64,000 nt of DNA, from contig JAREIK010011465.1 of the NCBI GenBank assembly GCA_029783825.1, positions 52,501 through 116,500 on the forward strand, given 5' to 3'. The first letter of the stretch is position 1; every line of letters begins with the position of its first letter. The notes under the pieces are model-generated. The model saw only the letters and a list, made by a program, of their open reading frames with translations, had not been told where the DNA came from and did not search any database. Positions 23,340 to 38,286 of the stretch are shown here, one piece after another. The position numbers were made by a program, and so were the translations under genes. The DNA comes from Sapria himalayana (taxonomy: Eukaryota > Streptophyta > Magnoliopsida > Malpighiales > Rafflesiaceae).

Positions 23340-26300
23340 CATATAGATATAAAGTTAGATAGACATATAGATATAGATAGATAGACAAATAGAAAATTAA
23401 ATAGATAAACAGACATAGAAGGATAGAAAGACATATACTTAAAAAGATAGTTAGATAGATATACAGATAGATATATATCCATAAAAATATATAGACAAAT
23501 ACACGCATAGACATATATATTAATTGATTGTTGACAAATAGACAAGTAGATTGATAGCTAGAAATATGGACAGATAGTTAGATAGGCATATAGATAGCTA
23601 GAAAGATGGAAATATAGATATATGGACTTATAGACAGATAGAAAGATAGATATATATACAAATATATAAAAGAAAGATAGATAGATAGACATATAGTCAT
23701 ATACACATAAATAAATTGTTAGAAAGACATATAGATATAGCCAAATAGATAGATAGATAGATAGATAGACACATAGAAGAATAGATAAATAAATAAATAA
23801 ATAGCTAGATAGACAAATACATAGATAGTTCGATATATAGATAGATTGAGATTTTGATAGAAAGATAAATAGATATAATTTAAAATAGATAGATAGACAA
23901 ATAGATAGTTTGATAGATATATAGAAATATTGATAAAAAATTAGAAAGATTGATAGATCACCAGAACATAGAAAGACAGACAAATACATAGACATATATA
24001 TAGATATATATACAGACTGATAGACTGATAGATAGATAGACATATAGATATACATATAGATAGACATATAGATAGACAGATAGATTAATAGATTGATTAA
24101 TTGATTGACAAATAAATATATATATAGATTGAATGATAGATAGATAGATAGATCGATTGATAGATAGATTAGTAGACATATTGATAGATAGATAGATTTA
24201 TAGAAAGATTGATATAGATTCATAGATAGATTGATAGATAGATTTATAGATAGATTGCTAGATAGATTGATTGATTGATAGACATATAGATTGACAAATT
24301 GATTGATAGATAGATAGATAGAAAAATAATTAGACAGATAAAAAGATAATTAAATAAATAGAAAGATAGATATATAGATAGATTTTTAGATAGATAGATA
24401 GATAGCCAAATAGATAGATGGATAGAAAGATTTAGAAAGAGAAAATGAGAGAAAGATAGATAGATAGCCAGATAGATTATATATATATATATATATATAC
24501 ATACATACATACATACCGATAGATAGCTAGATAGATATATAGATAATTAGATAGTCAGATAGATAAATAGAAATATTTACAAATAGATAGACAAATTGAT
24601 ATACAGATTGATAGAAAGATTGAAAGATTGATTGATATACAGATTGATTGAAATATTTAAAGATAGATTGATATATAGATAGATAGATTGATTGATATAG
24701 AGATTGAAAGATAGATTGAAAGATAGATAGAAAAAGAAATAGATAGTCAGATAAATAAATTGAATGATATATAGACAAAAATATTGACATATAGACATAC
24801 ATATAGGTATAGAGATATATAGACAACTAGACAGACATTTAAATCAATAGAAAGATAAAATATAGATAGATATATTGATAGATAGATAGATATATAGAAA
24901 GATATATAAATTGACATATAGAAAGACAAATAGATAAATGGATAGACAAACAGATAGATAGATAGCTATATAGACAAAAAGATAGAAAGATAAATAGATA
25001 GATAGATAGACAAATAGATAGACAAATAGGTAGACAAATAGGTAGACATACATACAGATAGATAGACAAACAGATTGATAGATAGATAGACACACAAATA
25101 GACAAACAGATAGATAGATAAATAGAATGAAATATAGACATTCATATAGATAGAAAGGTAAATAAACAGATGGACCGATAGATAGATTCATTGATATAAA
25201 AATATATAATTAAATAGATAAATCATTAGAATGTTATAAATATAAATTTATATAGATATATATATATATAGACAAAAATATAGATAGACATATAGACTAA
25301 TAATTTGATAGATAGATAGATATATAGATAGATAGACAAATATAAATAAAAATAGATTGATAGATGGATAGATAGATTGAAAGAGAGATAGATAATTTGA
25401 TAGAAAGATAGATAGACAACATATAGAAAGATTGATTGATAGACAGATAAATAAAAAGATTGATAGATAGACAGATTGACAGGCAAATAGATAGATAGAT
25501 AGATAAATAGATTGATAAATAGATAGATAGATATTGATATAGACATATAGATAGATAGATAAATAGACAAAACAAATAGATCGATATATAGACATACAGA
25601 TAAACATACATATAGACAAATAGATTACTAGACATATAGATAGATATATAAATAGATACATATATAGATAGAAAGATAGATAGACAAATAGACATATAGA
25701 AAAATTGACAAAAAGATTTATAGAAAGATATAAAATAGAAAGATAGATATATAGATATACAAAAAGATAGATAGAAAAATAGGTAGACAGATAGACAGAT
25801 CGATAGATATATATATATAAAGTTAAATAATAGATAGACTAACAGATATGTAGATTTATAGACAAATTGATAGACAAATAGATAAGCATATAGATAGACA
25901 AACATATAGACATAGAGATAAACAGATAGATAGATTGATTGATATATAAATAGATAGATTAATAGACAGATAGATAGACAAATTGATAAAGATATAGATA
26001 GAAAGATTTATAGACAAATTGATAGAGAATTTGATAAATAGATTGATAGATAGTTCTATAGATAGATCGATAGACATATTGATAGATTGATTCAAAAATA
26101 GATATATAGAAAGATAAATAGGTAGATTAATAGAAAGAAAGATAGATAGATACATAGAAAAATTGATAAGATAGATTATTAGATTGATAGATAGACATAT
26201 CAATAGATAGATTGATAGATAGATAGACAGATAGATTTATAGATAAATAGATAGATAGATTTATAGACAAATAGATAGATAGATAGATTGATTCATTAAT

Positions 26301-28119
26301 TGAAAGAAAGATATATAGATAGATTGATAGATAAATAGATTATTAAAGAGATAGATAGATAGATAGATAGATAGACAGATATATAGATATATAGATACAT
26401 AGATAGATAGATAGATAGACAGATAGATAGGTAGATAGATAGACAAATAGAAAAATAGACAGATATATATATAAATACATCAAAAAAGAAATATATAGAT
26501 AAAAAGATAGAAAATTAGATAGATAGATATATATATATATATAGACAGATAGATAGACAGATTGATAATTTGATTGATAGATAGATTGATATACAAATTG
26601 ATAGATATATTAATAGATAGATAGATTGAAAAATTGATACACATATAGATAGATAGATAGATACATGGACATATTAAAAGATAGATAGATAGATACATGG
26701 ACATATAAAAAGATAGATAGGTAGATACATATATAAATAGATAGATAGTCAAATAGATAGATAGATAGTAAGATAGACAGTTAGATAGCCATATAGATAG
26801 ACAAAAAGTTAGGTAGATAGCTAGACATATAGACAGATATATACACATACAAATTGACAGTCATATTGAGAGATAAATTTATAGATAGATAGATAGATAG
26901 ACAACCATATAGAAATACAAATATAGATATAGATAGATAGAAATATAGACATACAGATTGAAAGATAGATACATAGACAGTTAGATAGAAAAACAAATAA
27001 ATTGATTGAAAGAAAGATAGAGAGATAGAAAGACGTTTATATAGACATATTGACATATATTTAAACAAACAAATAAATAGATAGATAGATCGATAGATAT
27101 ATAGACTAATAAATAGATAGATATATAGATAGATAAATATATAAATAGATAGATAGACAGATAGATATACATATAGATAGACAGATATATAAATAGATCG
27201 ATATATATATATATAGATAGTTAAACAAATTGATAGATAGTTAGAGAGACAAATAGATACAAAAATATATATAAATATATATATACAAATAGATATACAA
27301 ATACTTAGATAGATAGATATATAGATATAAAACAAATTGATAGAGAAATAGATAGATGGATAAATAGATAGATAGATATATTAACATATAGATAGACAGA
27401 CAGACAGACATATATATAGATAGATAGACTATTATATTGACAAATAGACAGAAAGATACACAAATAGATTAACATATACACAAATAACTAGATAAACAAA
27501 TAGACATACAAATAAATAAACATATAGATAGATAGATTTATAGATAGATAGATATATAGATGATAGATAGATGCATAGATATTTAGATAGATAGATATAC
27601 AGACAAATTGATAAAGTATTAGACACACAGACTAAGAGACAGACAAATACACATATAGATTGATAAACAGATAGAAAGATAGACACTTTGATTTAGTATA
27701 TATAAATAGAGTGATAGACAGACAGATAGATAGACATATTTATAGATAGATATAGAAAAATAGATAGACAGATAGATAGATAGTCAAAATGATTGATATA
27801 TATATAGACAAACATATAGATAGATAGATAGATAAACATATTGATGGATAATTTTGATAGAAATATCGATAGATAGATTGTTAGACAGATTGATAGATAG
27901 TTTATTAAGAGATTCATAGATAGATATATTGATTGATTGATTCATAGATAGATATAAAGACAGATAGAATGATAGATATATAAATATATAAATAGATAGA
28001 ATTGTAGATAAATAGATATAGAAAAAGATAGGTATATTAATAGATTGATAGTTAGATAGACACATATACAAATAGAGAGATAGATAGTTATATCAATAGA
28101 CAAATAGATAGACAGATAG

Positions 28120-28150
<31 letters not shown>

Positions 28151-28480
28151 GACACACATACAGATAGATAGATAGATAAATATATAGATAGATAGACAAA
28201 TAAAGCGACAAATATATAAAAGATATTTATACAAATATATAGACAAATAGAGATAGACAAATACTTAGATAGATAGATTGATTGATTGATTGAATGATAT
28301 ATACATAGATAGATAGATAGACAGATAGATAGATAAATAAATAGAAAGATAGATATATTGATTGATAGATATATAGACTAATAGATAGACAAATAGATAA
28401 TCAGATAGATAGATAGATAGATAGAAAAGAGATAGACATATAAATAACAAAAATTAATAGATAGAATGACAGATAGAGAG
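23340..28480 (-). repeat. GATA-reading satellite array, segment 3
   Basis: The same family and polarity as before LINE copy 2. It contains sub-blocks rich in 'gattgata' (24100-24300, 24590-24720, 25900-26250) and in 'gatagaca' (24930-25120). A short 42-bp pair ('tacatggacatat..aaaagatagatag') is repeated at 26662 and 26694. Frames are repeat-derived only. Confidence 0.94.
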
Positions 28481-28742
28481 AATGATCAAAAAAATGTGTG
28501 AAGCAATTATTGCATTTTTTACCTTCAACTACAAATAAGGAGGCAGTGGTGTTTTGTTCAATTATTTTTTTGTTGTTTCTTTTGGATGGGATTATCTCAA
28601 GTGTGAACACCACTACGACATTCCTCTGTAAATGCAAATTTGTCAATATTATTTTTTGTTGGGTAAATATTGACTAAGTAAGTAAGGCAGAAATTGTTCT
28701 CATAAAATTTCTAGATCCCGATGCAAGACAAAGAGGAAAAAT

Positions 28743-29391
28743 TTAGTTCGCGGGAATATGAGTAGCAACCTCAGAAAGAAAGGGAATTCCAAAAGTTTGC
28801 ATTAGAAGGACACCTTGGCCAGAAGCATGTCATTCTCATCCTTGTGGTAACTTTCAAAAGAGAGGAACCCGACATTTTCTAGATCCTCAAACCTCCGCCA
28901 TAACTTTCTATTGTCATCCCAACAAACCAAACCAAAGGATGAATGTAGTGAGACCCACTTATCATGAATAATCAATCGGTAGCACTGTGTATTCTAGTCT
29001 AACAAAAATATCTTTGATGTGAATAATATCATTATACCTCAGACGACCAGATTTTAGTTCATTGCTCCACCAAAGAAAATCCCTGAAAACCTAAGGAAGT
29101 TAAAAACAAAAAAAAAGATCAATTTTTCATCGTAGCCCAGCATCAATTGAATGCTTACTTCTTAACTAAGTAAATACAGCATTAGTAGCTTTGGAAGGTA
29201 GAACAACCAAAGACAATTTGCACATTATATCAATATAGCTATGGTAAGAGGGAATCTCATGAACGACTGTCACACACTTAAATTAATGGTCTTGAATGAA
29301 GAGTCTCTAGAATGGTGCGCTTGGAATTGGTCATTTTCTCCCCCATAAATTTATATAGCTTAGACATTTGATACAGGCTGTCACGCACATA
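28743..29391 (-). pseudogene. NO VEIN (NOV)-like protein fragment with retained intron
   Basis: Conceptual minus-strand translation gives broken but high-complexity protein. In order: 'YVRDSLYQMSKLYKFMGEKM' (from 29391), 'VHEIPSYHSYIDIMCKLSLV', 'VFRDFLWWSNELKSGRLR' (from 29090), 'SLHSSFGLVCWDD' (near 28945-28910), 'GFLSFESYHKDENDMLLAK' and 'FGIPFLSEV' (near 28785-28757). The order and motifs resemble the large plant nuclear protein NO VEIN (sacsin/HSP90-ATPase-like, needed for vascular and auxin patterning); I recognise this from memory, without a search. An 87-bp insert at 29091-29177 begins GT, ends in a T-rich tract and TTAG, and removing it joins 'SKATNA' to 'VFRDF' in phase, so it looks like an intron. 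The fragment therefore derives from genomic DNA, not mRNA. Stops and frameshifts show it is dead. Confidence 0.62.
29091..29177 (-). other. Putative retained intron in the NOV-like pseudogene
   Basis: On the minus strand the segment begins GTATTT and ends in a run of T followed by CTTAG. The flanking codons (Asn-Ala and Val-Phe) join in phase. At 87 bp it is a typical size for a short plant intron. Confidence 0.6.
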
Positions 29392-29421
29392 AATGCAACC
29401 AAATAAGCAACATGTTATGTA

Positions 29422-29469
29422 TGTGTGTGTGTGTGTGTATTCCAATGAATGTTGTGTGTGTGTGTGTGT
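29422..29469. repeat. Two (TG)n microsatellites
   Basis: TG runs at about 29422-29438 and 29452-29469 are separated by a short unique spacer ('ttccaatgaatg'). They sit just upstream (minus-strand sense) of the NOV-like fragment. Confidence 0.85.
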
Positions 29470-29586
29470 AGATCATATATGTGGTTCAAATAGTACTATG
29501 AAATTAGAGGTAGTAGATTATTACTACCACCACCAACAATGTTTTTGGAGTGACACCATTTCAACACTAGTCTTTTTTCTTTTTTC

Positions 29587-29837
29587 AAAATAAATGTCAA
29601 TTCATGTGGTTCACTCTCGAAGTGTGCTTGTGTATGCCAGGTATGCCACAATGTGTAAGGCATGCTAATTCCTCATGCAAAAGCTATCAATAGAATAATG
29701 TATCAATTGATAAAGTAGAGAACATGACATCTAGCAAAACATAAGCAATATCACAAACCTCATGCTCATCAATAAGTGATCCTAATTCCTCCTCGAAAAA
29801 CTCCTCAGGTTGAACACCAAATTTTATGTTTAACAAT
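29587..29837 (-). pseudogene. Unidentified coding-like remnant upstream of the NOV-like fragment
   Basis: The minus strand has a high-complexity frame starting near 29837 ('GVQPEEFFEEELGSLIDEH', 'CDIAYVLLDVMFSTLS'). It is interrupted by TGA-TAG near 29684-29689 and continues in the same frame ('LLHEELACLTHCGIPGIHKH') to about 29587. Composition is protein-like and unlike the satellite. It may be an upstream exon of the same captured gene, but I do not recognise the family. Confidence 0.35.
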
Positions 29838-30600
29838 TAATTATTATATTATATAAATAAATAAATTTATGGTTAATAGTTTATAAATTTTTTATGGTTA
29901 TTTTTTGTAATATTATTTATATTTAATGAAATAAATTTCAGAAATAAATAAATTTATTTAATGTTATAACAATAGAGAAAAAAATTAATATTACTAATAA
30001 CCATTAAAACTATTAATTGGTAATCAAATATTCATATTAGTTCATTTATTAAAAAAACATATTATTTCATAAAACCAAAAAAAATTGTATACAGGTATAA
30101 CCATACAAAATTTATAATATCTCATATTTTTTTATAATTTATGGATAAATGTATAATATTATTTAACAAATAAAAAAAATAATATGAAATTATAAAAATG
30201 TATTTATATATATATATATATATGGTGATAAATTTTTATGAATTCAATATGTATTTATGAATATAATATAAAATACATTTATAGACATAAAAATTAATAA
30301 TATTTGATATAATTTATAAATTATAAAATTCCTAAAATAAATTAAAGTGAGAATAAGATCATAAAAAAATATATTTATTATTTTAATAAGAGCGAAATAT
30401 AAAAAACTAATATTAAAAATATTAATCAATGTTTTAATTCCTATAAAATTGAGTTTTTATAGGGCTAAAAATAATTTTAAATAATTTTATGACAAAAATA
30501 TATCATTAGTAATCTTTTAAATAACTCTTTTTAAACCATAAAAAAATACTTGATGTATTCTTTTAATAAGCACATGGATATCTATTTTTATAACTAGTCA
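29838..30600. other. AT-rich intergenic DNA containing a dispersed AT-rich repeat
   Basis: Very AT-rich sequence with no supported gene. The part from about 30215 to 30470 ('gataaatttttatgaattca', then 'atttgatataatttataaatta') is recognisably related to 58405-58660, and in both places a GATA array follows on the right. See the separate finding. Confidence 0.7.
30215..30470. repeat. Dispersed AT-rich repeat, copy 1
   Basis: About 250 bp aligns by eye with copy 2 at 58405-58660, sharing the blocks 'ataaatttttatgaattca', 'gacataaaa', 'tttgatataatttataa', 'tattttaataa' and 'aatattaatcaa'. The type of element is unknown. Confidence 0.6.
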
Positions 30601-33600
30601 AATCAATAGATAGATAGGCAAATAAAAAGATATACATAAAATTATATAGAAAAATAGACACAGAGGTAGATATATAGATATATAGAAAGATACACATATA
30701 GATAGAAAATATATAGAGAGACAGATAGACAGACAGACAGATCAATAGATTGATTGATTGATAGATATACTATTATAAATATAGATAGATATATAGATAG
30801 TTTGACTAATAGACATATAGATAGATAAACAGATAGATAGATAAACAAAAAGACAAATTGAAAAAAATATTTATAGATAAATAGACAATTATAGAGATAA
30901 ACAGATATATAGATAGATAGATAAATAGATAGAAAGATAGAGAAATAGATAGATATATAGATAGATAAATAGATAGAATAACAAATAGACATATAGATTG
31001 ATAGACATATTAGATAGATTGACAAATAAAAAGATAGATAGATAAATAGAAAGATAGATAGAGAGAGATAGAGATAAGATAGTGATAAAGATAGATAGTT
31101 AAATAGATAGATAGATAGACAAATAGGTAGATAGAGAAATAGATGAATAGAAAGATAGATAGACAAATAGATAGATATATATAGAAATAGACAAATATAT
31201 TGATAGATAGATAGACAGACAGATATATAGACAAATAGATTGACAAATAGATAGACAAGTAGATAAATAGATAGATAGGTAGACAGACAGACAGATAGAC
31301 AGATAGACAGATAGATAAAGAGATAGGCAAATAGACAAATAAAAAGATGGATAGATAAAAAAATATTTATGTAAATAGATTGACAGATAGACAAATACAT
31401 GAATAGATAGATAGATATATATATATATAGATAGGCTCATAGACAAATAGACAGATAGAATGATTGATTGATTAATTAATTGATAGAAAGACAGATAGAT
31501 AGATATAAAGATAGATAGATTTACACAAAAATTGATAAATAGATAGACAAATAGACTAAAAAAGGTAGATATATAGACAAATAGACAAAAATATAGATCA
31601 ACAAATAAACAGATTGATGGATAAACAAATAGATGGAAAGACAAATAAACAAATCGATAGATAGATAGATATAATAGTAGATAATTAAATAGATAGATAG
31701 ATAGATATATACATAGATACATAGAAATATAAATATGCATATATATAGGTAGATAAATAGATAGAGAAATTGAAAAATACACATATAAATAGATAGACAG
31801 CTAGATTGATTGATAGATTAAGAAATTGATAGATAGATATATACACAAATATATAGATAGACATATAGACATATAGAAAGATAAATAGAAACATAGATTA
31901 TAAATATATAGTTATATAGATAGATATAAAATAGACATATAGATAGATAGAAAGATCGATAGATAGTCAGATATAAAGATAGATAGATAGACAAATAAAT
32001 AGATCGGCAAATAGACAAAATTATAGATTGATAGATAGACAAGTAGATAGATAGATAGATAGACAATTAGACATACATATAGATTTATCGATAGATAGAC
32101 AGATAGCAAGATAGACACATAAACTAATAGCCTTATAAACTAAAAGATCGATATAGAGATAGATAGTTAGATAGACATATAGTTAGATAGATAAATAGAT
32201 AGATTGATAGTCTAATAGATGAATAAAGAGATAGTGAGAAAAATAGATAGATAGATAGATATATAGAGAAATTGAGAGATAGACAGATAGACAGATAGAT
32301 AGATAAATACAAATATAGGTAGAAAAACAAATAGATAAATAGATAGATAGATAAACAGATAGTCAGATATACAAATAAATAAATATACAGATAAACAAGT
32401 AGATAGAAAGATAAATATAAACATAGAAAGATAGACAAATAGAAAAAAAATAGATAGGTAGATAGATATATCGTTAGGTAGATATAAAGATAGATAGACA
32501 GATATATATATATATATATATATATATGCATATAGATACATATAAAGATAGAAAAATAGATACATTGACACATAGACACATAGATACTCAGATACATAGA
32601 CACATAGTTATAGACAGATAGATAGATTCAAAGTGAGACAAATAGATAGAGAGACAACTAGACATTTTGGTAGAATGATTAATAGCAAATAAAGAAATAA
32701 ATAGATATAAAGATAAACAAATAGATAGATAGAAAGATAAATAAATTGATAGAATGATAGATAGACAAAAAGATAAATATTCAGATATATATATCTATAG
32801 ATAGATAGACAAATAGTTAGATAGATAAATAGAGAAATATACAGATAATGAGATAAAGAGATAGGCATATAGACATATAGATATATACACACATATATAG
32901 ATAGATAGATAAAAAGATAGATAGAAAAAAATAGATAAATAGATAGATATATAGTTAGAATGATTGATAGATAAGAAAATAGGTAGACAAATAGATAAAC
33001 ATATAAAGATATAGCCATATAGATAGATAGATAGATAGATAAATACTTAAATAGAGATATAGATATATAGATAGATAGTTAGATAATTAGATAGATAGAT
33101 AGATATTTAAATAGACAGATGGATAGATTGATTTCTAGATAGACAAATAAATAGATAGGTAAGTATATAGATAGACACATTTATAGATACATAGATAGAT
33201 ATATTTTAAAAAGTAGATAGAAAGAATGACGATTATATCGTTAGAGAGATAGATAAATAAATAGATAATGAGATAGATAGTAAAATATATAGATCGATAC
33301 TTAGACTGTTTAAAAAAATAGATAGATAGATATATAAATAAATTGATAATTATCCTATTAAATATATAAATAGATATATATATAGATTAAAAAATAGAGA
33401 TATACACTATAAACAAATACATAAACATTTACAAAAACAAATAGATAGATAGATAGACAGACAAATAGATAGATAGAAATATAGTCAGATAGATAGACAG
33501 ACAGATAGATAAATAGACAAATAGTCAGATTGAAAGATAAATAGATACATAGATAGATAGACAAATATTCAGATAGATAGATAGAAAAATATTCAGATAG

Positions 33601-35808
33601 ATAGATAGACAAATATTCAAATAGATAGATAGGCAAATAGATATATAAAAAGATAGGGAGATAAGAATATAGACATATAGATATATACACACCTATATTG
33701 ATAAATAGATAGATATATAGAATGATAGATAGATAAATAGATAGATAGTTAGATAGATAGATGTATAAATAGATAGATAGATAGATATACAGATAGATAA
33801 ATAGATAGATTGATAGATGGAAGATAATAAAATAGACAAATAGACATATAAAGATATAGATAGAAAGATAGTTATTTAGATATTAAGATTATCACATAGA
33901 TAGATAAGCAGATTGCTATATAGTTAAATATAAATATAGATATATAAATAGATAGATAAATAGATAGATAGATAAATAAATAGATATCGAGATAGATTAG
34001 AATATTGATAAATAGATAGATAAATAAACAAATAGATAGATTAACAATTATATAGATATATATATAGACTTAATGATATAAAGATAATTAAAAAGATAGT
34101 GAGATAGATAGATAGATGAAAGATAGATCAAGAGATAGATAGATAGGCATATAAATATATAGATAGTTAGATAGTTAGACAAATAGATAGTTAGATATCG
34201 AAATAAATACATAATTTTCTAGTTAGACAGATAAATACATAGATAGAAAGATATATACATAAGATAGATAGAATAATAGAAAGACATATAGATAGTAAGA
34301 TAGATAGACTATTATATACATAGATAGATAGATACTTATACAAATATATAGATAGGCATAGAGATAGATAGATATATAAAAAAATAGAATGATAGTAGAT
34401 ATTGAGAAAGATAGATATGCAGATATATAAATATATGGATAGAAAAATAGTTAGATAGATAGATAGATAAACAAAAAGAGAGATAGACTAAAAGATTGAT
34501 AGATAGCTAGATATATAGATAGATATACAGATAGATAGATAGAGAAATAGATAGAAAGTGAGTAGAAAGATAGATAGATAAACACATAGATTGATTTATT
34601 TATAGAAATATATATAGATAGACATATTGTTTGATTGATTAATAGTCTAATCGATAGAAAGAAAGTTAGATAGTTAGGCACATAAATGGATAGAAATATA
34701 TATAGTTCAAAAGTTACTCAGATAAATATATAAACATATTAACATTTAGACAAATATATTAATAGACAGATAACAAGATATATAGATAAATAGACAAATA
34801 TAGATATAGAAATATACAAAGATAGATAGATATATAGAAACAAACATTTACAAATAGTTAGATAGATAAATAGATAGATTGATAGAGAGATAGATAGACA
34901 AATAGACAAATAAATAGATAGAAAGATAGGAAGATAGATAGATAGATAGTAAATAAATTGATTGTTAGACAAATAGATATATAAATATATATAGATATTG
35001 ATTGAAAGATAGATAGACAGATAGATAGACAAATATGAAGAGAGATAGATAGATAGATAGATAGACACATATAAAGATAGATAGTTAAATTGATAGACTG
35101 ATTGATAGATAAATTGATAGATAGATTGATAGAGAGAATGATAGATAGATAAATAGATAAATAGAAAAACATATGGAATAGTCAAATAGATAAATAGATA
35201 GATAATCAGATAGATAAAAAGATAAGGAGATAGATAAGCAAATAGTTAGAAAGTTTGATAGATATAAAAATTGATAGATTAATAGATAGATTAATAGAAC
35301 AATTGATAGAAAGATTGATAGATAGATTGATTGACAGATTAATAGACATATTTTTTGATAGATTTATATATATAATGATACATAGATAGTTACACAAATA
35401 GATAGGCATATTTATATATAAAAAGATACATAGATTATTACACGGATAGACAGATAGAAAAATAGAAAGATAGATAGATATAAAGATAGAAATAGATAGA
35501 TAAAAAGATAGATAGATTATTATACATATAGAGAGATAGACATACAGACAGATAGATATATAGATAAAGAGATATATAGATTGATAGATAGATTGAAATA
35601 GAGATAGAAAAATACATAAACTGATAAATATATAGATAGATAGATAAATAGACATAAAGATAGATAGATATATAGATAAATAGACATATACATAGTCAGA
35701 TAGATAGACTAACACATAGATAGGCAAATAGATAGAGAGAAGAATAGAAAGATAGATAGGAAGATAGATGGACAAATACACAGAAAGATAGACAAATAGA
35801 TAGATAGA
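30601..35808 (-). repeat. GATA-reading satellite array, segment 4
   Basis: GATA/TAGA 4-mers with TA microsatellites (for example 32504-32527). There is a 'gattgata'-rich stretch near 35260-35350, just before the polarity switch at about 35809. Only repeat-derived frames are present. Confidence 0.94.
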
Positions 35809-37462
35809 CTATCTTTATATCTATTAATCTGTCAATCAATCAATCAATCTATCTGTCTATCTAATTGTCTATCTATCTTATATATTTTTTTCTAACTCTA
35901 TATTTATCTGTCTATTAATTAGTCTATATATCTATCTTTTTGTCTATCAAACTATTTATCAATCAATATATCTATCTTTCTATAAATATGTCTTTTAATC
36001 TACATATCAATTTGTCTATCCAACTATCTATCTACTTGGTTATCAATATATCAGTCTATCTATATAAGTACATGTTTATATAACTATCTAGCTATCTATT
36101 TATGTATCTATTTATCTATCTATCTATTTCTTTCTTTCTTTCTATCAATCTGTCTATCTATTTGTCTATCAATCGATTTATCGATATATATATCAATCTT
36201 TCTATAATTTTGTATTTTAATTTATCTATCAATTTGTCTATCTATCTATGTATCTATTTGTCTATCAATCAATCAATCTATCTATTTGTCTATCTCTCAA
36301 TTTTTTCATCTGTATATCATTATATCTATCTATCTGTCTATCTATCATCTATCTGTCTATTTATCTATCTATCAATCTTTCTATGAATCTTTCTATCAAT
36401 CTCTCTATCAATTTGACTATCATTCTATATTTCTATCTGTCTATCAATATGTGTATCATTTGTGTATCAATCTATCATAAATTTATTTATCTATCTGCTA
36501 TTTTTTTGTCTATCTATCTATCTAACTATCTGTCTATTGATATGTATATCAATTTGACTATATATCTATATATCTATCTATCTATGTGTCGATATTTTTA
36601 TCTATCTATCTGCTAATCTATCTGTCTGTCTATCTATCTATTCTATCTAGCTATCTGTCTATCTTTCTATATATTTTTCAATCAATCAATCTAAGTATCT
36701 ATCATTCTATCTTTTATTATATCTATCAATCTTTTTATGAATCTGTCAATCAATCAATCAATATATCTATCTATCTATATATCTATTTGTTTATTGATGT
36801 GTCTATCTATCTATCTATCCATATATCTATATTTATGTCTTTTTATATGTCTATCTATTTATCTATTTATTTGTCTGTCTATCTATCTATCTATCTATTG
36901 GTATATCTATCTGTCTATCCATCTATCTGACTATCAATAAGTGTATCTATATATCTTCTACATATCTTTCTATTTATCTATTTATCTATCTATTTGTATA
37001 TCTATGTGCCTATCGATTTTCTATCTCTCTATTTATTTATTTGTCTATTTATATGTCTATCAGTCTATATCTCTATCTATGTATCAGTATATTTATCTAT
37101 AGAACTATCTATATATCTATCTGTCATTCTATCTATCTATCTATCTACCTATATAATACTATATCTATCTAACTATCTATCTATCTTTCTATTAGACTAT
37201 ATATTTTTCTATCTATCTATCTATCTATTCAACTATCTCACTATCTTTCTAACTCTCTCTCTCTCTCTATCTCTCTATCTTTTTATCTATCAAACTACCA
37301 TCCTACCTACCTACCTACATAACTAGTTAGGTAACTAATTGTCTATCTTTTTATTTGTCTATCTTTTAATCTATCTATTAGTTTATCTATCTATTTTTCT
37401 ATATGTCTATCTATTTGTCTATCCATGTATCCATATATCTATCCAACTATCTATCTCTAATG

Positions 37463-37582
37463 TTTCGGTCTATCTATCTATCTCTCTATCTATCAAGTTG
37501 TCTATCAATCTATCTTTTAATCTTTCGGTCTATCTATCTATCTCTCTATCTATCAAGTTGTCTATTAATCTATCTTTTAATC
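37463..37582 (+). repeat. 60-bp tandem duplication
   Basis: The block beginning 'tttcggtctatctatcta' at 37463 is repeated at 37523 with essentially no change across 60 bp, including the rare CGG. The shared core 'tatcaagttgtctatcaatc' appears again near 39485, which links this point to the next higher-order unit. Confidence 0.88.
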
Positions 37583-38251
37583 TTTCTATTAATCTATCTA
37601 TCTAATAATCTATCTATCTAACTTATATCTATTTGTCTATTTGTTTGTCTATGTATCTATCTATCTGTCTGTCTGTCTATCTGTCTATATGGCGGGGTAT
37701 CTGTTTGTTTATATATCTGTCATTCTATCTATCTATCTATCATTATGTTTGTCTATCTTTCTATCTAACTAACTATCTATTTATTTGTCTATCTTTTTTT
37801 CTATCTATTTATCAATCTATGTATCTGTATATCTATTTACCAATCTCAGAGTATATATATCTCTCTATCTATCTATTTATCTATCTGTGTATCTATCTAT
37901 CTATATGTGTATCTATATGATCAATCTATTTGTTGATTTAATTGTTTATCTTTCTGTCTATCTATGTGTCTATCTAATTATCTATCTATCTATCTTATAT
38001 CTATATATGTATCTATCTATCTTTATAGTTGTCTATCTATCTATATATAAATCTATCTATTAATCTCTCTATCAATCTATCACTCAATCTATCTATCTAT
38101 CAATATATCTATCAATATATCTATCTAATTATCTATCTATCTCTCTATCTATTTATCTATCTGTCTATCTATCTATCTATCTCTGTTTGTCTATCTATAT
38201 GTCTATCTATTTATCTATTTAACTATTTATGAGTTTGTATGACTATCTATC

Positions 38252-38286
<35 letters not shown>

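Noticed and set aside
29393..29593. Plus-strand 66-codon frame over TG microsatellites
   Set aside because: Cys-Val strings come from the TG runs, and the recognisable coding remnant is on the other strand.
9529..35781. Minus-strand frames of the same kind (for example near 18602-19483 and 30642-31782)
   Set aside because: The same artefact in GATA polarity; hydrophobicity is a property of the repeat.
37463..37630. CRISPR-like regular repetition
   Set aside because: Direct tandem duplication without distinct spacers, in a eukaryotic satellite context.
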